NCBI RefSeq assembly: GCF_021365465.1
Contig: NZ_CP089932.1
Span: 1,364,001 to 1,428,000, forward strand
Length of the DNA: 64,000 nucleotides
From: Erwinia tracheiphila
GTDB lineage: Bacteria > Pseudomonadota > Gammaproteobacteria > Enterobacterales > Enterobacteriaceae
Direction: 5' to 3'
Shown: piece by piece, positions 18,104-29,078 of the stretch
Layout of the letters: each line of letters begins with the position of its first letter
Position numbering within the stretch: the stretch's first letter is position 1
Notes under the pieces: model-generated
Told to the model about the DNA's origin: nothing
Databases searched by the model: none
Seen by the model: only the letters and a program-made list of their open reading frames with translations
Made by a program: the position numbers and the translations under genes

Positions 18104-19387
18104 ATGACAACGACGCTAATGAAAATATCACTGTCAACGGCAGCGGCCGATCCGCGCTGGGGAGAAAAAGCGATCCTTACCAGCAACGACAGTGGATTCA
18201 CCATTCATCTTACGGGTGAGGATGAACTTGCCGTTATTCAACGCGCGGCGCGAAAAATTAATGGTCAGGGGATCCGTAACGTCAGCCTCAATGGTGAATG
18301 GGATTTGGAAAAAAGCTGGGCATTTTGGCAGGGTTTCCGCAGCCCTAAAGGCGAAAACCAGGTGGAATGGCCAACGCTTGATGCAGCCGATGCGGCGGAG
18401 TTCGAACATCGTTACAAAATTATTAACTGGGTGCGTGACACCATCAATCTTCCTGCAGAAGAACTGAGTCCTGAGCAATTGACTCAACGTGCGGTTGATC
18501 TGCTCAATGCGGTTGGCGGTGATAAAGTCAGTTACCGTATCACCAAGGGTGAAGATCTGCGTGAGCAAGGCTACATGGGGCTGCATACGGTTGGTCGCGG
18601 CTCCACACGCAGCCCGGCGTTACTGGTGCTGGATTACAACCCCAGTGGTGATGAGGCTTCGCCTGTCTTCGCCTGTCTGGTGGGTAAAGGTATTACATTT
18701 GACACCGGTGGTTATAGTCTTAAGCCCAGCGGTTCTATGGATTCGATGAAATCTGATATGGGTGGTGCAGCGACACTGGCTGGCGCACTGGCACTCGCCG
18801 TCAGCCGCGGGCTGAACAAGCGCGTTAAGCTCTACCTGTGCTGCGCTGACAATATGGTGAGCGGCAACGCGTTCCGCCTCGGCGACATCATTCGCTATCG
18901 CAATGGCAAAACGGTGGAAGTGATGAACACCGATGCAGAAGGGCGCCTGGTCTTGGCTGATGGTCTGATTGACGCCAGTCAACAGCGGCCAGAACTTTTG
19001 ATTGATGCCGCCACCCTGACCGGGGCTGCCAAAACCGCGCTGGGCAATGACTATCATGCACTGTTCAGCTTCGACGACAAACTGGCGCAGGATTTGTTAA
19101 GTTGTGCGGCCAGCGAGAACGAGCCTTTCTGGCGTTTGCCGCTGGCGGAGTTCCACCGAAACCATCTGCCATCTAATTTTGCCGATCTCAATAATATTGC
19201 GGCACCTTCTCATATGGCGGGGGCCAGTTCTGCGGCAGCGTTCCTTTCTTATTTTGTTGAGCGCTATCAGCAGGGATGGTTGCACATCGATTGTTCAGCG
19301 ACCTATCGTAAAAGTGCGGTTGACCAGTGGGCTGCCGGAGCAACCGGACTGGGCGTGCGCACCGTAGCCAATATCTTGCTGAAATAA
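18104..19387 (+). CDS. pepB: Peptidase B (leucyl aminopeptidase family M17)
   Basis: 427 residues, a cytoplasmic aminopeptidase. The M17 signature [14 protein letters not shown] and metal ligands in [14 protein letters not shown] and MKSDMGGAA are intact; the end [14 protein letters not shown] matches E. coli PepB. ATG 18104 follows AAGGAG. An in-frame extension upstream to 18038 is not family sequence. In E. coli pepB ends the isc cluster after iscX; here it follows iscS directly. Confidence 0.96.
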   Translation: MTTTLMKISLSTAAADPRWGEKAILTSNDSGFTIHLTGEDELAVIQRAARKINGQGIRNVSLNGEWDLEKSWAFWQGFRSPKGENQVEWPTLDAADAAEFEHRYKIINWVRDTINLPAEELSPEQLTQRAVDLLNAVGGDKVSYRITKGEDLREQGYMGLHTVGRGSTRSPALLVLDYNPSGDEASPVFACLVGKGITFDTGGYSLKPSGSMDSMKSDMGGAATLAGALALAVSRGLNKRVKLYLCCADNMVSGNAFRLGDIIRYRNGKTVEVMNTDAEGRLVLADGLIDASQQRPELLIDAATLTGAAKTALGNDYHALFSFDDKLAQDLLSCAASENEPFWRLPLAEFHRNHLPSNFADLNNIAAPSHMAGASSAAAFLSYFVERYQQGWLHIDCSATYRKSAVDQWAAGATGLGVRTVANILLK

Positions 19388-19395
19388 TTCTTACT

Positions 19396-19435
19396 GCAAA
19401 TATGCCGGACGCATCATCGCATCCGGCATATTTGC
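19396..19435. repeat. 40-bp palindrome after pepB (terminator or REP-like)
   Basis: Two arms of about 17 bases, GCAAATATGCCGGA and its complement, surround CGCATCATCGCA. The core GCCGGACGC/GCATCCGGC resembles REP elements of enterobacteria. It could end pepB transcription, but a T run is lacking. Confidence 0.7.
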
Positions 19436-19460
19436 TCTTGCCGCTGACGGAACCCATCTG

Positions 19461-20240
19461 ATGAATCAAAATAACCAGCGTCTGGAAGAGGTGTTAAAAC
19501 TGGCGGCGACGGAACCCGCTCATCGCCCGGAGTTTTTTACTTTACTGATGGACGCCAGCGTGTGGGTGCCCGGCGAAAGTTTGGACGAGGCGCACCGTGT
19601 TTCAAATCCGGCAACGGTGAATTTACGGCACTGGAAGAAAGAGGATGGTAGCCGCATTATTCCTTTTTTCACCTCGGCCAGTGCGATGGAGCAGGCTGTC
19701 AGTGATGAGCAGCCGTTTCTGGTCATACCGGTGCGAACGCTGTTCGCCATGACAAAGGGGGAAACTCTGTTTCTTAACCCGGAACTGCCGTCGGGTAAAG
19801 AATTTACGCCAGCAGAAATCCAACATTTGTTAACTGATAATGGCAATGCCCTCACTCAGCATCGCGTGCTGGAAGGAGGAACTGCGCTGCTGCTTTCCGG
19901 GGTGACCGAGCCGCCGACACAAATGCTCAATTCACTTATCGGTCTGTTTACAAAATATAAGCAGGTTCGCCGGGCATTTATTGCGCATATTAAAGAATCT
20001 TCTGAAGAAGCACCCAATCTGTTGATTGGGATTGAAGCTGACAGCGATATTGCCACGATTATTCAGGCGGCAGGCAATGTGGCAACCGACACACTTATCG
20101 GTGACGATCCGGTTGATCTTTGCCAGGTATCTGAGGGTGAAGCGGGTATCAGTCATTTCTTTACCGCGCACATCACCCCCTTTTATGAACGCAAATGGGG
20201 AAGCTTTCTGCGCGAATTCAAAGCGGGTGCTCAATCCTGA
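19461..20240 (+). CDS. sseB: Enhanced serine sensitivity protein SseB
   Basis: 259 residues. SseB homologues carry two SseB-type domains; overexpression or loss alters serine sensitivity in E. coli, but the molecular role is unclear. Recognised by context (pepB-sseB-sseA) and by the ending FYERKWGSFLREF. The ATG at 19461 is 73 bases after pepB. No signal peptide; cytoplasmic. Convergent with sseA. Confidence 0.92.
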   Translation: MNQNNQRLEEVLKLAATEPAHRPEFFTLLMDASVWVPGESLDEAHRVSNPATVNLRHWKKEDGSRIIPFFTSASAMEQAVSDEQPFLVIPVRTLFAMTKGETLFLNPELPSGKEFTPAEIQHLLTDNGNALTQHRVLEGGTALLLSGVTEPPTQMLNSLIGLFTKYKQVRRAFIAHIKESSEEAPNLLIGIEADSDIATIIQAAGNVATDTLIGDDPVDLCQVSEGEAGISHFFTAHITPFYERKWGSFLREFKAGAQS

Positions 20241-20341
20241 CGATTTGCTGAGTATCATTTTACACATGCGTTAACAAAAGAGGTGAGCAGGGTAATTCCT
20301 GGTATTAAAAGTGGACACCCTGCTCATCATGTATCACCATG

Positions 20342-21190
20342 TTATTCGCCGGGGCTGATGGGCAAATCGTTGCGGCTACCCCATTCTCCCCATGAACCGT
20401 CGTACAGCCTGACATTTTTTGCGCCTAACGTATTGAGCGCCAAAATAAGAACAGCTGCCGTTACGCCCGAACCGCAGCTAGCCACGGTGGGTTCAGCTGG
20501 ATTGATGCAATGCTGTTGAAAAATTTTTTTCAGCGTCTCAGCTGGCTTTAACTGACCATTTTCCACCAGCTCATTCCAGGGCAAATTATGGCTGCCGGGA
20601 ATATGACCACGTCGTAAACCGGGTCGTGGCTCATCCACTTCTCCCCTGAAACGGTTCGCCGCTCTGGCATCGACCAGTTGCGTACTGCCTTCATGACTAA
20701 TCAGCAGTACATCCGTAACGTTAACCGTTGTATGAGGGTCAAAACTGGCGCTGAACTCCCCTTCGGGCAGCGTGACGATCCCCTTTTCTAACGGGTAACC
20801 TGCTTCTCTCCAGCCTTTCAGGCCACCTGCGAGGATCGAAACATGCTGTGTGCCAGATTGGCGCAGCATCCACCAGGCGCGGGGGGCGGAAAAAAGATTC
20901 CCTTCATCATATACCACCAGATGTCTGTCACTGTTGATGCCAAGTTGCCGCATGGCAACGGCAAAAGATTCAGCACGGGGTAGCATATGGGGATAAGGCG
21001 AACTATGATCGGAAAGCGCCTCAATATCAAAGAAAGGGGCATTGGGTAAATGTTGGTTCAGATATTCGGCGTGAATGTCACGTCCCCGATCCTGACCTGG
21101 CGGTAACATACGCGCATCAATAATCTGAATGTCATTATCAGAATAATGTTTCGCCAGCCAGTCGGCGGTTACAAAGAAGGTGTTGGTCAT
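20342..21190 (-). CDS. sseA: 3-mercaptopyruvate sulfurtransferase
   Basis: 282 residues with two rhodanese domains. SseA moves sulfur from 3-mercaptopyruvate to cyanide or thiols. The active-site loop CGSGVTA in the second domain identifies the mercaptopyruvate type; RFRGEVDEPRPG is the usual hinge. The start chosen is 21190 (MTNTFFVTADWLA), matching the family; the frame extends 37 codons upstream without family sequence. Upstream of it begins the AT-rich island. Confidence 0.95.
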   Translation of the reverse strand: MTNTFFVTADWLAKHYSDNDIQIIDARMLPPGQDRGRDIHAEYLNQHLPNAPFFDIEALSDHSSPYPHMLPRAESFAVAMRQLGINSDRHLVVYDEGNLFSAPRAWWMLRQSGTQHVSILAGGLKGWREAGYPLEKGIVTLPEGEFSASFDPHTTVNVTDVLLISHEGSTQLVDARAANRFRGEVDEPRPGLRRGHIPGSHNLPWNELVENGQLKPAETLKKIFQQHCINPAEPTVASCGSGVTAAVLILALNTLGAKNVRLYDGSWGEWGSRNDLPISPGE

Positions 21191-21541
21191 CGTGGCCTCG
21201 TTGGTTGTGCTGGTATACAAAGTGTTAACTATACTGGCAGGTAGTACAAGACATCGCTGGCATTCATCATTTAAAGGTAGAAACGGCATTATCTTTCGCA
21301 AGGGGGCATATCAATATAAAGGGTAAGAATCTGAGCAAGAAGATCAAATGTTGTGGAATAAAACGGATTATTCGTATGAAAAGAAAGTGATTTTTTTATG
21401 TTGACGTTATGTTCGTCAGGTATTTTTTTGAAGTAAAATATCGTTTTTTGAAAGTTAAAAAAATATAACTATTTAATATAAATGAAGATTTATGGGGTGA
21501 TGTTGATATTTTTATCTTCTAAAATTAACGGAGATTTTACT

Positions 21542-21985
21542 ATGGGTTCGCCAACGAAAGTGTCATCTAAATATTGCAGCTATAAAGAAAAATTACTACT
21601 AAAAAATAACAGAACCATTAAAACACAGTCTGACTATAGACATGAAAAAAAATTATTTACTAAGCAGATCGAATATATCAAGAATAATCCTGGGTTGCAC
21701 AGTGGTAATATAAAAAGGCATTGTTTAAGTAATATCTTTCTGAGATGTATCCCGGATACAGTGTGTGCGGTAAAGTTTATTTGTGATGGGGTATTAAAGA
21801 TCCCATCGCAAAATTCTTCTGTTCAACGAATTGGTCATTTCACAGGTAATTCTCTGTGTAAAAGTGTGAGCGAGAACGGGGATGCGAACGAAGTTATTAG
21901 CAATAACTCGAATAATCTTCACTGCTATAAAGGTAAATCGCTTTACCGACGAGGTGGAAAAAAAGAACTGATTTTTCTAAAATAA
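21542..21985 (+). pseudogene. Putative large toxin/effector, fragment 1 (N-terminus)
   Basis: 147 residues from ATG 21542, which has CGGAG upstream; an earlier ATG at 21482 lacks a site. It is Lys-, Asn- and Ser-rich with no signal peptide and no family I recognise. It stops at 21985 just after a run of seven A (21958-21964). One base less in that run continues in another frame as RTDFSKIKNTGSKKEKT for over 100 bases, then a second A run (about 22094-22101) leads into the frame of the next piece. I infer that fragments 1, 2 and 3 were one gene of about 1,400 codons. They could instead be separate genes. Confidence 0.5.
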
Positions 21986-22103
21986 AAAATACAGGAAGTA
22001 AAAAAGAAAAAACAGATGAAATCAAAAAAAATAATATAAAAATGGACGCAGATGTTTCTGATGAAACTAGTCTGTTGAAAAAGGATTATCAAGAAAAAAA
22101 AGA

Positions 22104-23342
22104 GGCATTTTTACAGGTGGTAATAATTTTTTCGGTGTTGATGCTGTACCAGTCACAATAAATGAAAATGAAGTTCTGAACAATTTTCCTTTTAGTAAAT
22201 TTATTTATCATGATAACCAAAAAAAAGAAATTTTAAATAAATTGGTAAATAGAATTATAGATCATGGTTTTTCACAAAATGATGACAGAGCTAATCTCGA
22301 ATATATTACAAGAATAATCAGTGCCGATGAGCCAATCCTACATTCAGTGTTCAAAAAACCAGAAATAAAAGGCCTTGGGTTGGATGACTGGAACGATGAT
22401 AAAAAAGATTTTTTAGAAATTACTGTGGGTGAAAACGGAGAAAAAAGAACTATATCTAAAGATGAATTTATTAAATTCTCTGCATCCGAGCGAGGAATGA
22501 TTATATTGCGTAACGCACTGGATGAAAATATTGTTGCAGGGTTAATTGATAATAGTTCAGAAAAAATAACCAGTTTTTCCGAAAAGGAGTTTCTTAACGC
22601 TGATGGTGACGTTGAAGGCAGGTTTCTATTGTTAGTAACTGAAAAAAATAATGGAGGAGTGACATCTGAAAAGGATGAGACTAAGAATAAAAAATCTGGA
22701 GAGCTTATAACGTTTGGTATAAGTCCTGAAATAGCGAGGCTGATTAGTGATTTTATGCACACGGAATATTTAAGAGATTCGAATAAGTTCACTATTAACG
22801 ATCTCTCCGTAAGCAAAAACTATGCAGCGATGCTGGCAGACTTTACCTCTGAAGAGGAAAAAATAATTTTACATAAAAGGTTGGGTGATGAAGTCACACC
22901 TGTTGAGCTAAAAAATTCGTTATCTGTCCCAGAGAGGGCTGCTTTTTACAGCCGGGATCCCTTAACGGGTGTGAGGACAGAGATTCTCATCAGGTTGCAT
23001 AGAGAGAAGTATGATAATTCTGATATAGATACATTTATTTACTTAAAACCCACTGAAAAGAAGAATATTTATTCTACGTACAAAGTTGAAAATAATAAAG
23101 TAGAACAACTGGGTAAAAATGTCTTCCTGAATGAGGAAACCCTCTCATGGCATTATGAAGATACTCCGAAAGAAGAAAGTATTGAGATCGATTTTGTTGA
23201 AGGTAATAAGCAGGTAGAGCTTTATGGTCGTTATTATAATGCAAAAATGAATGGCAAAGACAAATATGTTATCGAAGTTTTAAGGAATGATGGTGTGAAG
23301 CGAGAAATTCCGCTGTACCAGGAACCTTTATCAAAGAAATAG
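22104..23342 (+). pseudogene. Putative large toxin/effector, fragment 2
   Basis: The open frame reads GIFTGGNNFFGVDAVPV, NNFPFSKFIYHDNQ and on to PLYQEPLSKK at 23342. The only start candidates lie inside (TTG at 22242) and lack ribosome binding sites. It is acidic and Lys-rich, with no motif known to me. After its stop, the -1 frame continues (IASFDKSLLFCI) for 12 codons to the start of fragment 3. The arrangement suggests a middle domain of a broken long protein. Confidence 0.5.
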
Positions 23343-23373
23343 CATCTTTCGACAAATCATTATTATTCTGTAT

Positions 23374-25731
23374 TTGATCATTGCTAATGAAAACCTTATT
23401 AATAAAATAGCCACAGATGTTAGCGATGATTATACGTATTTTACGTTAGGTAATAATAACAATAAATATTACGGTAATGGGGGTATATATAATAAGGTTT
23501 ATAAAAACACAGAGGTGAATTATATTTTATCCAGATATGTGGAAATGAATGGAAAAATTGTCCCTGTAAGAAATAAGAAGCACGCAGTTCAGGGGGCATT
23601 GTATGAGGTTTTTAACACAATGGATCCAACGGCAGGTTACCCCATTGAATGGGATGGCAGACGTTGGCTATTTGAATCGCCAACATCAATGCATGTATCA
23701 GATAAATTAAAAAACAGTATCACACCTGATATGTACGAAAAGAATATTGATACGAGTTTACTCTCTTCACCTAACGATGAGGGGCTAAGGCAAGACAGTG
23801 AAAATAACAAATATATAAAGATAAATGATAACTTTGTTCGTATTATTCAAGGCAAGACGCAATACTTTATCAGGAAGGAAAACGGAGAGAAATTATATCT
23901 TGAGTTAAGAGATGGCAAGTTCTTCCCGGAAAATATGGTACCTAAAACGGGCGGAAAGATTTTTAAGCGGAATGTGGGAAGTGATTGTCCTGATTGGCAG
24001 AAACTTTATGATCAACTGGGAGATATTGCAAGTAAAGATAAAATTATTACCGTACGTCATCGTGGGGATTCAGATACAAATGTAGCTGAAAACAGCCTCA
24101 GTGCGTTCAGGCTCTCATATAAAATGTGTCGTCCAGCAATAGAAACAGATGTTCTGTTAACTAAAGATAATCAGCCTGTGATATTTCATGATGTCAGAAT
24201 AGGTAAGATGATGGAACCCACTTATGACCCCGACAGAAACACGGGGTCAAATGTCCTTCTCAGCCAAATGATGTTAGCTGAACTTAAAAGAAAACCACTT
24301 CTTGATCCAAGAAGGCGGCCTACAAGAGACACAATCATTACGGTAGAAGAGTTACTCAGGGATTACCGTGAACAAAATGGACAAGCCTTGCTCTATCTCG
24401 AAGTAAAAGAGCCTAAGCTTATTATGCGTGTGGCGAAAATTATTACTGATGAGGCCAAGTCAGATCCTACTTTAATTAAAAGAGTTATCGTTAAATTCAA
24501 TATGGCAGAGTATCCAACCTATGTTGATTGGGTTGCCGGGTTAAGGGATATTGGGGCAGATATTAATATTATGGCAAACCCTGTAATGAGTCCTGCTGCG
24601 GCAGAAAGAATTAATAAACTGCCTGAGTCTGCTATCGCGAAACCCGAGGGTGACCCTTTGCACGACAACGCAAGCAGGGCTGTTTATTGGTGGTCCTCTG
24701 CTCATGGACAGAATGTTCCTAACGTTGAGATTGTTATTAAAAACTCAAAAAGTGGATTTATAAAAACACAACATATCCCATCCGTACAAGGCGGTTATGA
24801 CAGGCCAGAAAACCTTTACATGAATAATACTATTCCTGGTTCACCTGCCTATATGATTGCCATTGTGAAAAAAAATGGCAAGCCTTTAGGTACTTATGTA
24901 CCCGTAGGCGATCGCATTATGTGGAGAGATGACGTTGTGTCGGGTGTTACTGTACCTAATACTTCTAATCATAAAAAAAGAATTGATATTACCAAAGCCT
25001 ATTACAACAACGATTCCCAATGTTGCTACAGCCTGAAGGACAGGTTGGCCAAAAATGAACTTGAAGATATTAGAGAAAATCTCGCATGGAATCGGGCAAT
25101 TGGTGCTAATGTCATCACTGCCGACGATACTGACAGTATTGATAATTATTTTGCGAAGAGAGGTAATCTGGACAAGATTTCAATACCGAATCCACACTAT
25201 CCAAGGCAAAGTATGCAATCAACCCTCGCCTGGGCATTGCAATATTGGTCTACCCCGGACGGGGTAACGGCAAAATTTAAAGGTTGGGGCGGCGGTTCAT
25301 CACCGTTGATTTGGAATGGTCAGGTGTGTATATACGATAACAGCTATTCAAAATACCCATGGGTTTATGCATGCAAGTACGCTGACAAAATTAGTTATAG
25401 TAATAAACTCAAAATGAGGGTAATTGAAAATGTTAAATACGGTGCTGTAAATCAAATTTACTCTAATGATGATAAATTCTGTCTTAGTGGAAGAGATGGA
25501 GATACTTCATATCTGAAATTTACTTCTAACTGCAACCCTGAAAATACTGAAACACATTTCTGGCATACGGAAAACTATAAATTACGCAATTTATACACCG
25601 GAGATGATACAAAATACATCGAGTTTTATCGGGGGGGAGTTTATTATGGTATTGCATATGGGTTGCTTAGAAATACAAATACGCCAGACGATTGGGCAAG
25701 CTGGTATCTGGAAAAAATAGAAGAGGAATAA
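23374..25731 (+). pseudogene. GDPD-domain protein, C-terminal part of putative toxin/effector
   Basis: 785 residues from a TTG with no ribosome binding site. Residues about 50-190 hold a module with YVEMNGKIVPVR, GYPIEWDGRRWLFESPTS and KLYLELRDGKFFPEN. I have a memory of similar modules in large plant- or insect-associated toxins, but cannot name a family. Residues about 225-430 are a glycerophosphodiester phosphodiesterase domain with its residues visible: H229-R230, E239, E257, D259, H272, E343, K345. The last ~130 residues (KYGAVNQIYSNDDKFCL, FWHTENYKLRNLYTG) look like a lectin-type beta domain. This frame is intact, so an active C-terminal product is possible if translated. Confidence 0.65.
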
Positions 25732-25922
25732 TGTATATAAGTGTTAACTTGATACTCACCGAATGACAATTTGTAACCAGATACGGCGAATGATGGAAGT
25801 TTCGTCGTATCTGTTTTTTAGCACTGTGTTTATTATTATGTACGATAAGTGAAAAAATTTCAAATTTGCTTAACATTAGTAAAATATATTATGTCGCTAA
25901 TGTGTTCATATTGAGGCCCGCT

Positions 25923-28082
25923 TCAATATTTTGCTAGTCTGGCATTGATTTTCTGGATGCTATCGACAATGTTAAGTTTTCTATCAATAATTTGAATTAT
26001 CTCACCGCCTATAATATCTTCAGCCTTGTGTAAATCAAAATACTTTCCATCGTCAAACGCATTTTCACGAATGCCACAGATTGAATTTTTTTCTACTAAT
26101 GAAATCCACGGATAACAATCTATAATTTTTGCATTGTTGTACTGATGACGAGAAGCTGAACTTCCTCCAAGCAGAACGATCTGTTCAATAATTGTGGGGG
26201 AATAGAGCCATTGTAAAAATAAAGCAGACTGTGTTTTTTTGACAGAACTCTTTATCACTCCAATTGATCCTCCTCCTAGTAAAGGCTTGCTTCCGGGTAC
26301 GATAGAATACCCGATGGTTGAGGAAAGCTCGTTACCTGCAACATTTGATAATAAGTTATTATAGACAAGCAGCATGACAAGATTACCTTGTTCAAAATGG
26401 GTAATTGCATCTTTCCACCAGTTACTATTGATACGTAAGTTATGGTCCAGGCTGGTCAGATATTGTTTAAGCACATCTTCTGCTATCTGTTGATCAAGTT
26501 GTGCGGGCGGTTTTTTATTTAACAGTCGTCCACCTTTAGCGTAGTAGCGCAGTAAAAACTCTGTAGCTATTACTTCTGTTCCCCCCGTATTGACGCATGA
26601 GCCTGTTGGTGTTATTTCACCTTGTCTTTGAAGTTCTGAAAAAAATAAAGATAGCCTGTCAAATTGCTCGAAACTCTCAGGTACATTCATAGATTGTCGA
26701 AATTTTTCAAAATATATTCTCCTGATTTTCTGGTCTTCAAACAGGTCCCTACGGTAAAAAAGCATCTGAGCACTGGAGTCAAAAGGTATAGCATAAGTAA
26801 TATTATTAACTTTACTATATCTGTTAGTTATTTCATTTGGGAAGTCATCAAGAAGATAGGATAAATCTGGTGTTAGTTTTTTTAATGGTTCAAAAATTTC
26901 TTTCGCTAACACTGGCAACGTTGCTATATCTATTCTTATTAAATCGTATTCGATAAACTTTCTCGGGTTTTTTGTAATTTCAATAAAATTATTGAATGGT
27001 GTTTTAGTTATTTCAACGTTAATTCCCGTTATTCTAAAAAAATGCGGTAATAACTTTTCGAGTACATCTGTCGTTGGACTCGGGATAGTGAGGATCTTTA
27101 TTTTATCTGGGAAGTCTTTAAGATCGTTTTTTGAATAAAAATGTCGATAGTTATCGTTGTATTTGGGCTGTATGTTATTCTTCTTATTTGAGGCGCCTGT
27201 TAATTTTTCAGCCAGTTCTACTCCGAATGTTTCATAATTTATTGAGGAACAGTAAATATTTTCTTCAAGGCGTAATTCTTCACCGGAAAATGTATAGATG
27301 GGAGGGCAGCTCAGATTAGAACTAAGCTGACTTGCATTTTTAAGGTGGCGAACTTTATCAAAATCGGAACAGACGATAACATCAGGTACAGAATCTTGAA
27401 AAAATCGAAAAGCAGTTCTGTGACATTCAGAATCGGTACAAGAGTAATGCTGTAATTTTATATTTTTCCCTCTGGAAAGTGCCATATTCAAATGTTGCAT
27501 AAATTTTTTCATATTCGAATATTTTTCAGGCTCGGTAAACACACCAATTTTTTTATACCCTTTCTTTAAAATTTCTGCAGTGAGATGATTGATTTCATTT
27601 TGGTGTTCGATGTTAAAATAACATTTTGTTCCGGTTGGCTCTCTGTAAATGAACAGGATCTTTTCCTGCGAAATTGAGAGTTGCTTATAATATATATCAG
27701 CGGCAGACAGACAGCTCACCACAATAACTCCCTGGCATTGGTGGCTTGCCAGAAGTTTTACCTGTTTTTTTTCGATATCTTGATTATCGTTAGTTATAAA
27801 TATTTCAACATGATAGTCATGTTTCGATAAGATATTATTAACACCACTATAAAGGTCATGATAGCGCTCTGCGCGCAAATTAGGTACAACCAGCGCAATG
27901 CGTCTGGAGCTTCCCCCACGTAGCGTTTGTGCCTGCACATTGACCTGATAGCCAAGTTGTTCGGCTGCTTTTTTAACGGCACTGATTTTAACTGCACTTA
28001 CATTGCCGCGTTTGTTGAGGACATTCGAAACAGTTCCATGTGAAACCCCTGCCAGCCTGGCTATATCTTTGATTGTTGCCAT
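25923..28082 (-). CDS. LacI-type regulator fused to an ABC solute-binding domain
   Basis: 719 residues from 28082; MATIKDIARLAGVSHGTVSN is the LacI helix-turn-helix and AAGAGG precedes the ATG (the frame opens 10 codons earlier). Residues about 60-320 form a LacI/PBP1 sensor domain (RRIALVVPNLRAERYHDLYSG). From about 325 to the end is a type 1 extracellular solute-binding domain (IKILTIPSPTTDVLEKL, YAIPFDSSAQMLFYRRDLF, ALFLQWLYSP) without a signal peptide, so it should act in the cytoplasm as a second ligand-binding module. It is divergent from the phosphodiesterase-transporter pair, which it probably controls. No ABC permease genes are present. Confidence 0.88.
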   Translation of the reverse strand: MATIKDIARLAGVSHGTVSNVLNKRGNVSAVKISAVKKAAEQLGYQVNVQAQTLRGGSSRRIALVVPNLRAERYHDLYSGVNNILSKHDYHVEIFITNDNQDIEKKQVKLLASHQCQGVIVVSCLSAADIYYKQLSISQEKILFIYREPTGTKCYFNIEHQNEINHLTAEILKKGYKKIGVFTEPEKYSNMKKFMQHLNMALSRGKNIKLQHYSCTDSECHRTAFRFFQDSVPDVIVCSDFDKVRHLKNASQLSSNLSCPPIYTFSGEELRLEENIYCSSINYETFGVELAEKLTGASNKKNNIQPKYNDNYRHFYSKNDLKDFPDKIKILTIPSPTTDVLEKLLPHFFRITGINVEITKTPFNNFIEITKNPRKFIEYDLIRIDIATLPVLAKEIFEPLKKLTPDLSYLLDDFPNEITNRYSKVNNITYAIPFDSSAQMLFYRRDLFEDQKIRRIYFEKFRQSMNVPESFEQFDRLSLFFSELQRQGEITPTGSCVNTGGTEVIATEFLLRYYAKGGRLLNKKPPAQLDQQIAEDVLKQYLTSLDHNLRINSNWWKDAITHFEQGNLVMLLVYNNLLSNVAGNELSSTIGYSIVPGSKPLLGGGSIGVIKSSVKKTQSALFLQWLYSPTIIEQIVLLGGSSASRHQYNNAKIIDCYPWISLVEKNSICGIRENAFDDGKYFDLHKAEDIIGGEIIQIIDRKLNIVDSIQKINARLAKY

Positions 28083-28176
28083 AAATAACCTCTTAAATCC
28101 GACAATACCCATCCTACCATCAGTGCATCAATAGCAACAAATCTGTGAGGGGTGTAAAACATTAGAATTTGCATAA

Positions 28177-28190
28177 TTGACACGTACCAA
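28177..28190. promoter_or_regulatory. Candidate LacI-family operator
   Basis: TTGACACGTACCAA is 10/14 palindromic around a central CG, the usual form for LacI-type operators. It overlaps a TTGACA -35-like box and lies in the 157-base gap between the divergent regulator and the phosphodiesterase gene. Confidence 0.35.
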
Positions 28191-28239
28191 AAAAAGTTTC
28201 TCCTGATTAACATTGAGCAGCAGTACCGTCTGAGAATTA

Positions 28240-29064
28240 ATGAACATGCAGCTTCATTTTTTAGGAACAGCAGCTTCAGAGGGAATTCCCAATCCCTATT
28301 GTTCCTGTGATTTATGTGAGAAAACGCGGATTATTGGTGGGAAAGATATCCGCACGCGTTCTTCTGTAATTATTGATGACGTTATGCAAATCGATATATC
28401 TCCTGAATACAGTTATCAGTTGATGCGTGATACTGTGGATGCCAGAAAAATAACGAATTTATTTTTTACGCATACTCATCCTGATCATTTCAATGTTGGA
28501 GAGCTTTACAGCCGGATGGAAGGGTTTGGTCACAATATTACCCACCCATTGAAAGTACATGGTAATGATATTGCTATAGGGAAATGTGCTCAACTTCTTG
28601 AAAATTACAGTGACGAGCGTTTTATACTCAATAAGATCATACCTTTTAATGATGTGGAAATCGATGGTTATACTATTACACCACTACTGGCAAATCATGC
28701 AGTATGGGAGTTTTGTTATGTTTATTTAATAAAAAAAGGAAACAAGGCAATATTTTATGGTCATGATTCGGGTTGGTTTCCCGAGTTGACATGGCAATAT
28801 CTTGATGGAAAAAAAATAGATCTTTTAGTTTTGGAATGCACAATAGGAAGTAATGGTAACAGTAAAACTAATGGACATATGAGTTTTGAAACAATTATTG
28901 AAGTCAAAAAGAAAATGATATCCATGGGTTGTTTGAATGAGTGTAGTAAAATAATTCTCTCGCATATTTCACATAATGTCAAAATGACCCATTCTGAAAT
29001 TAATGAAAAAATGAAACCGCACGGAATATGCATTGCACACGATGGATTGAAAATTAATCTGTAG
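28240..29064 (+). CDS. PhnP-like metallo-beta-lactamase-fold phosphodiesterase
   Basis: 274 residues. The frame begins FLGTAASEGIPNPYCSCDLC, a PhnP-type N-terminus with a Cys pair for structural zinc. It has the catalytic metal motif FTHTHPDH, the later ligand GHDSGW and the ending LSHISHNVK, DGLKI. E. coli PhnP opens phosphoribosyl 1,2-cyclic phosphate and related cyclic phosphodiesters. No other phn genes occur here, so the substrate may differ. It is 14 bases before the transporter gene, hence the same operon, and is divergent from the LacI fusion. Confidence 0.85.
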   Translation: MNMQLHFLGTAASEGIPNPYCSCDLCEKTRIIGGKDIRTRSSVIIDDVMQIDISPEYSYQLMRDTVDARKITNLFFTHTHPDHFNVGELYSRMEGFGHNITHPLKVHGNDIAIGKCAQLLENYSDERFILNKIIPFNDVEIDGYTITPLLANHAVWEFCYVYLIKKGNKAIFYGHDSGWFPELTWQYLDGKKIDLLVLECTIGSNGNSKTNGHMSFETIIEVKKKMISMGCLNECSKIILSHISHNVKMTHSEINEKMKPHGICIAHDGLKINL

Positions 29065-29078
29065 AAGGAAAAATCTAT

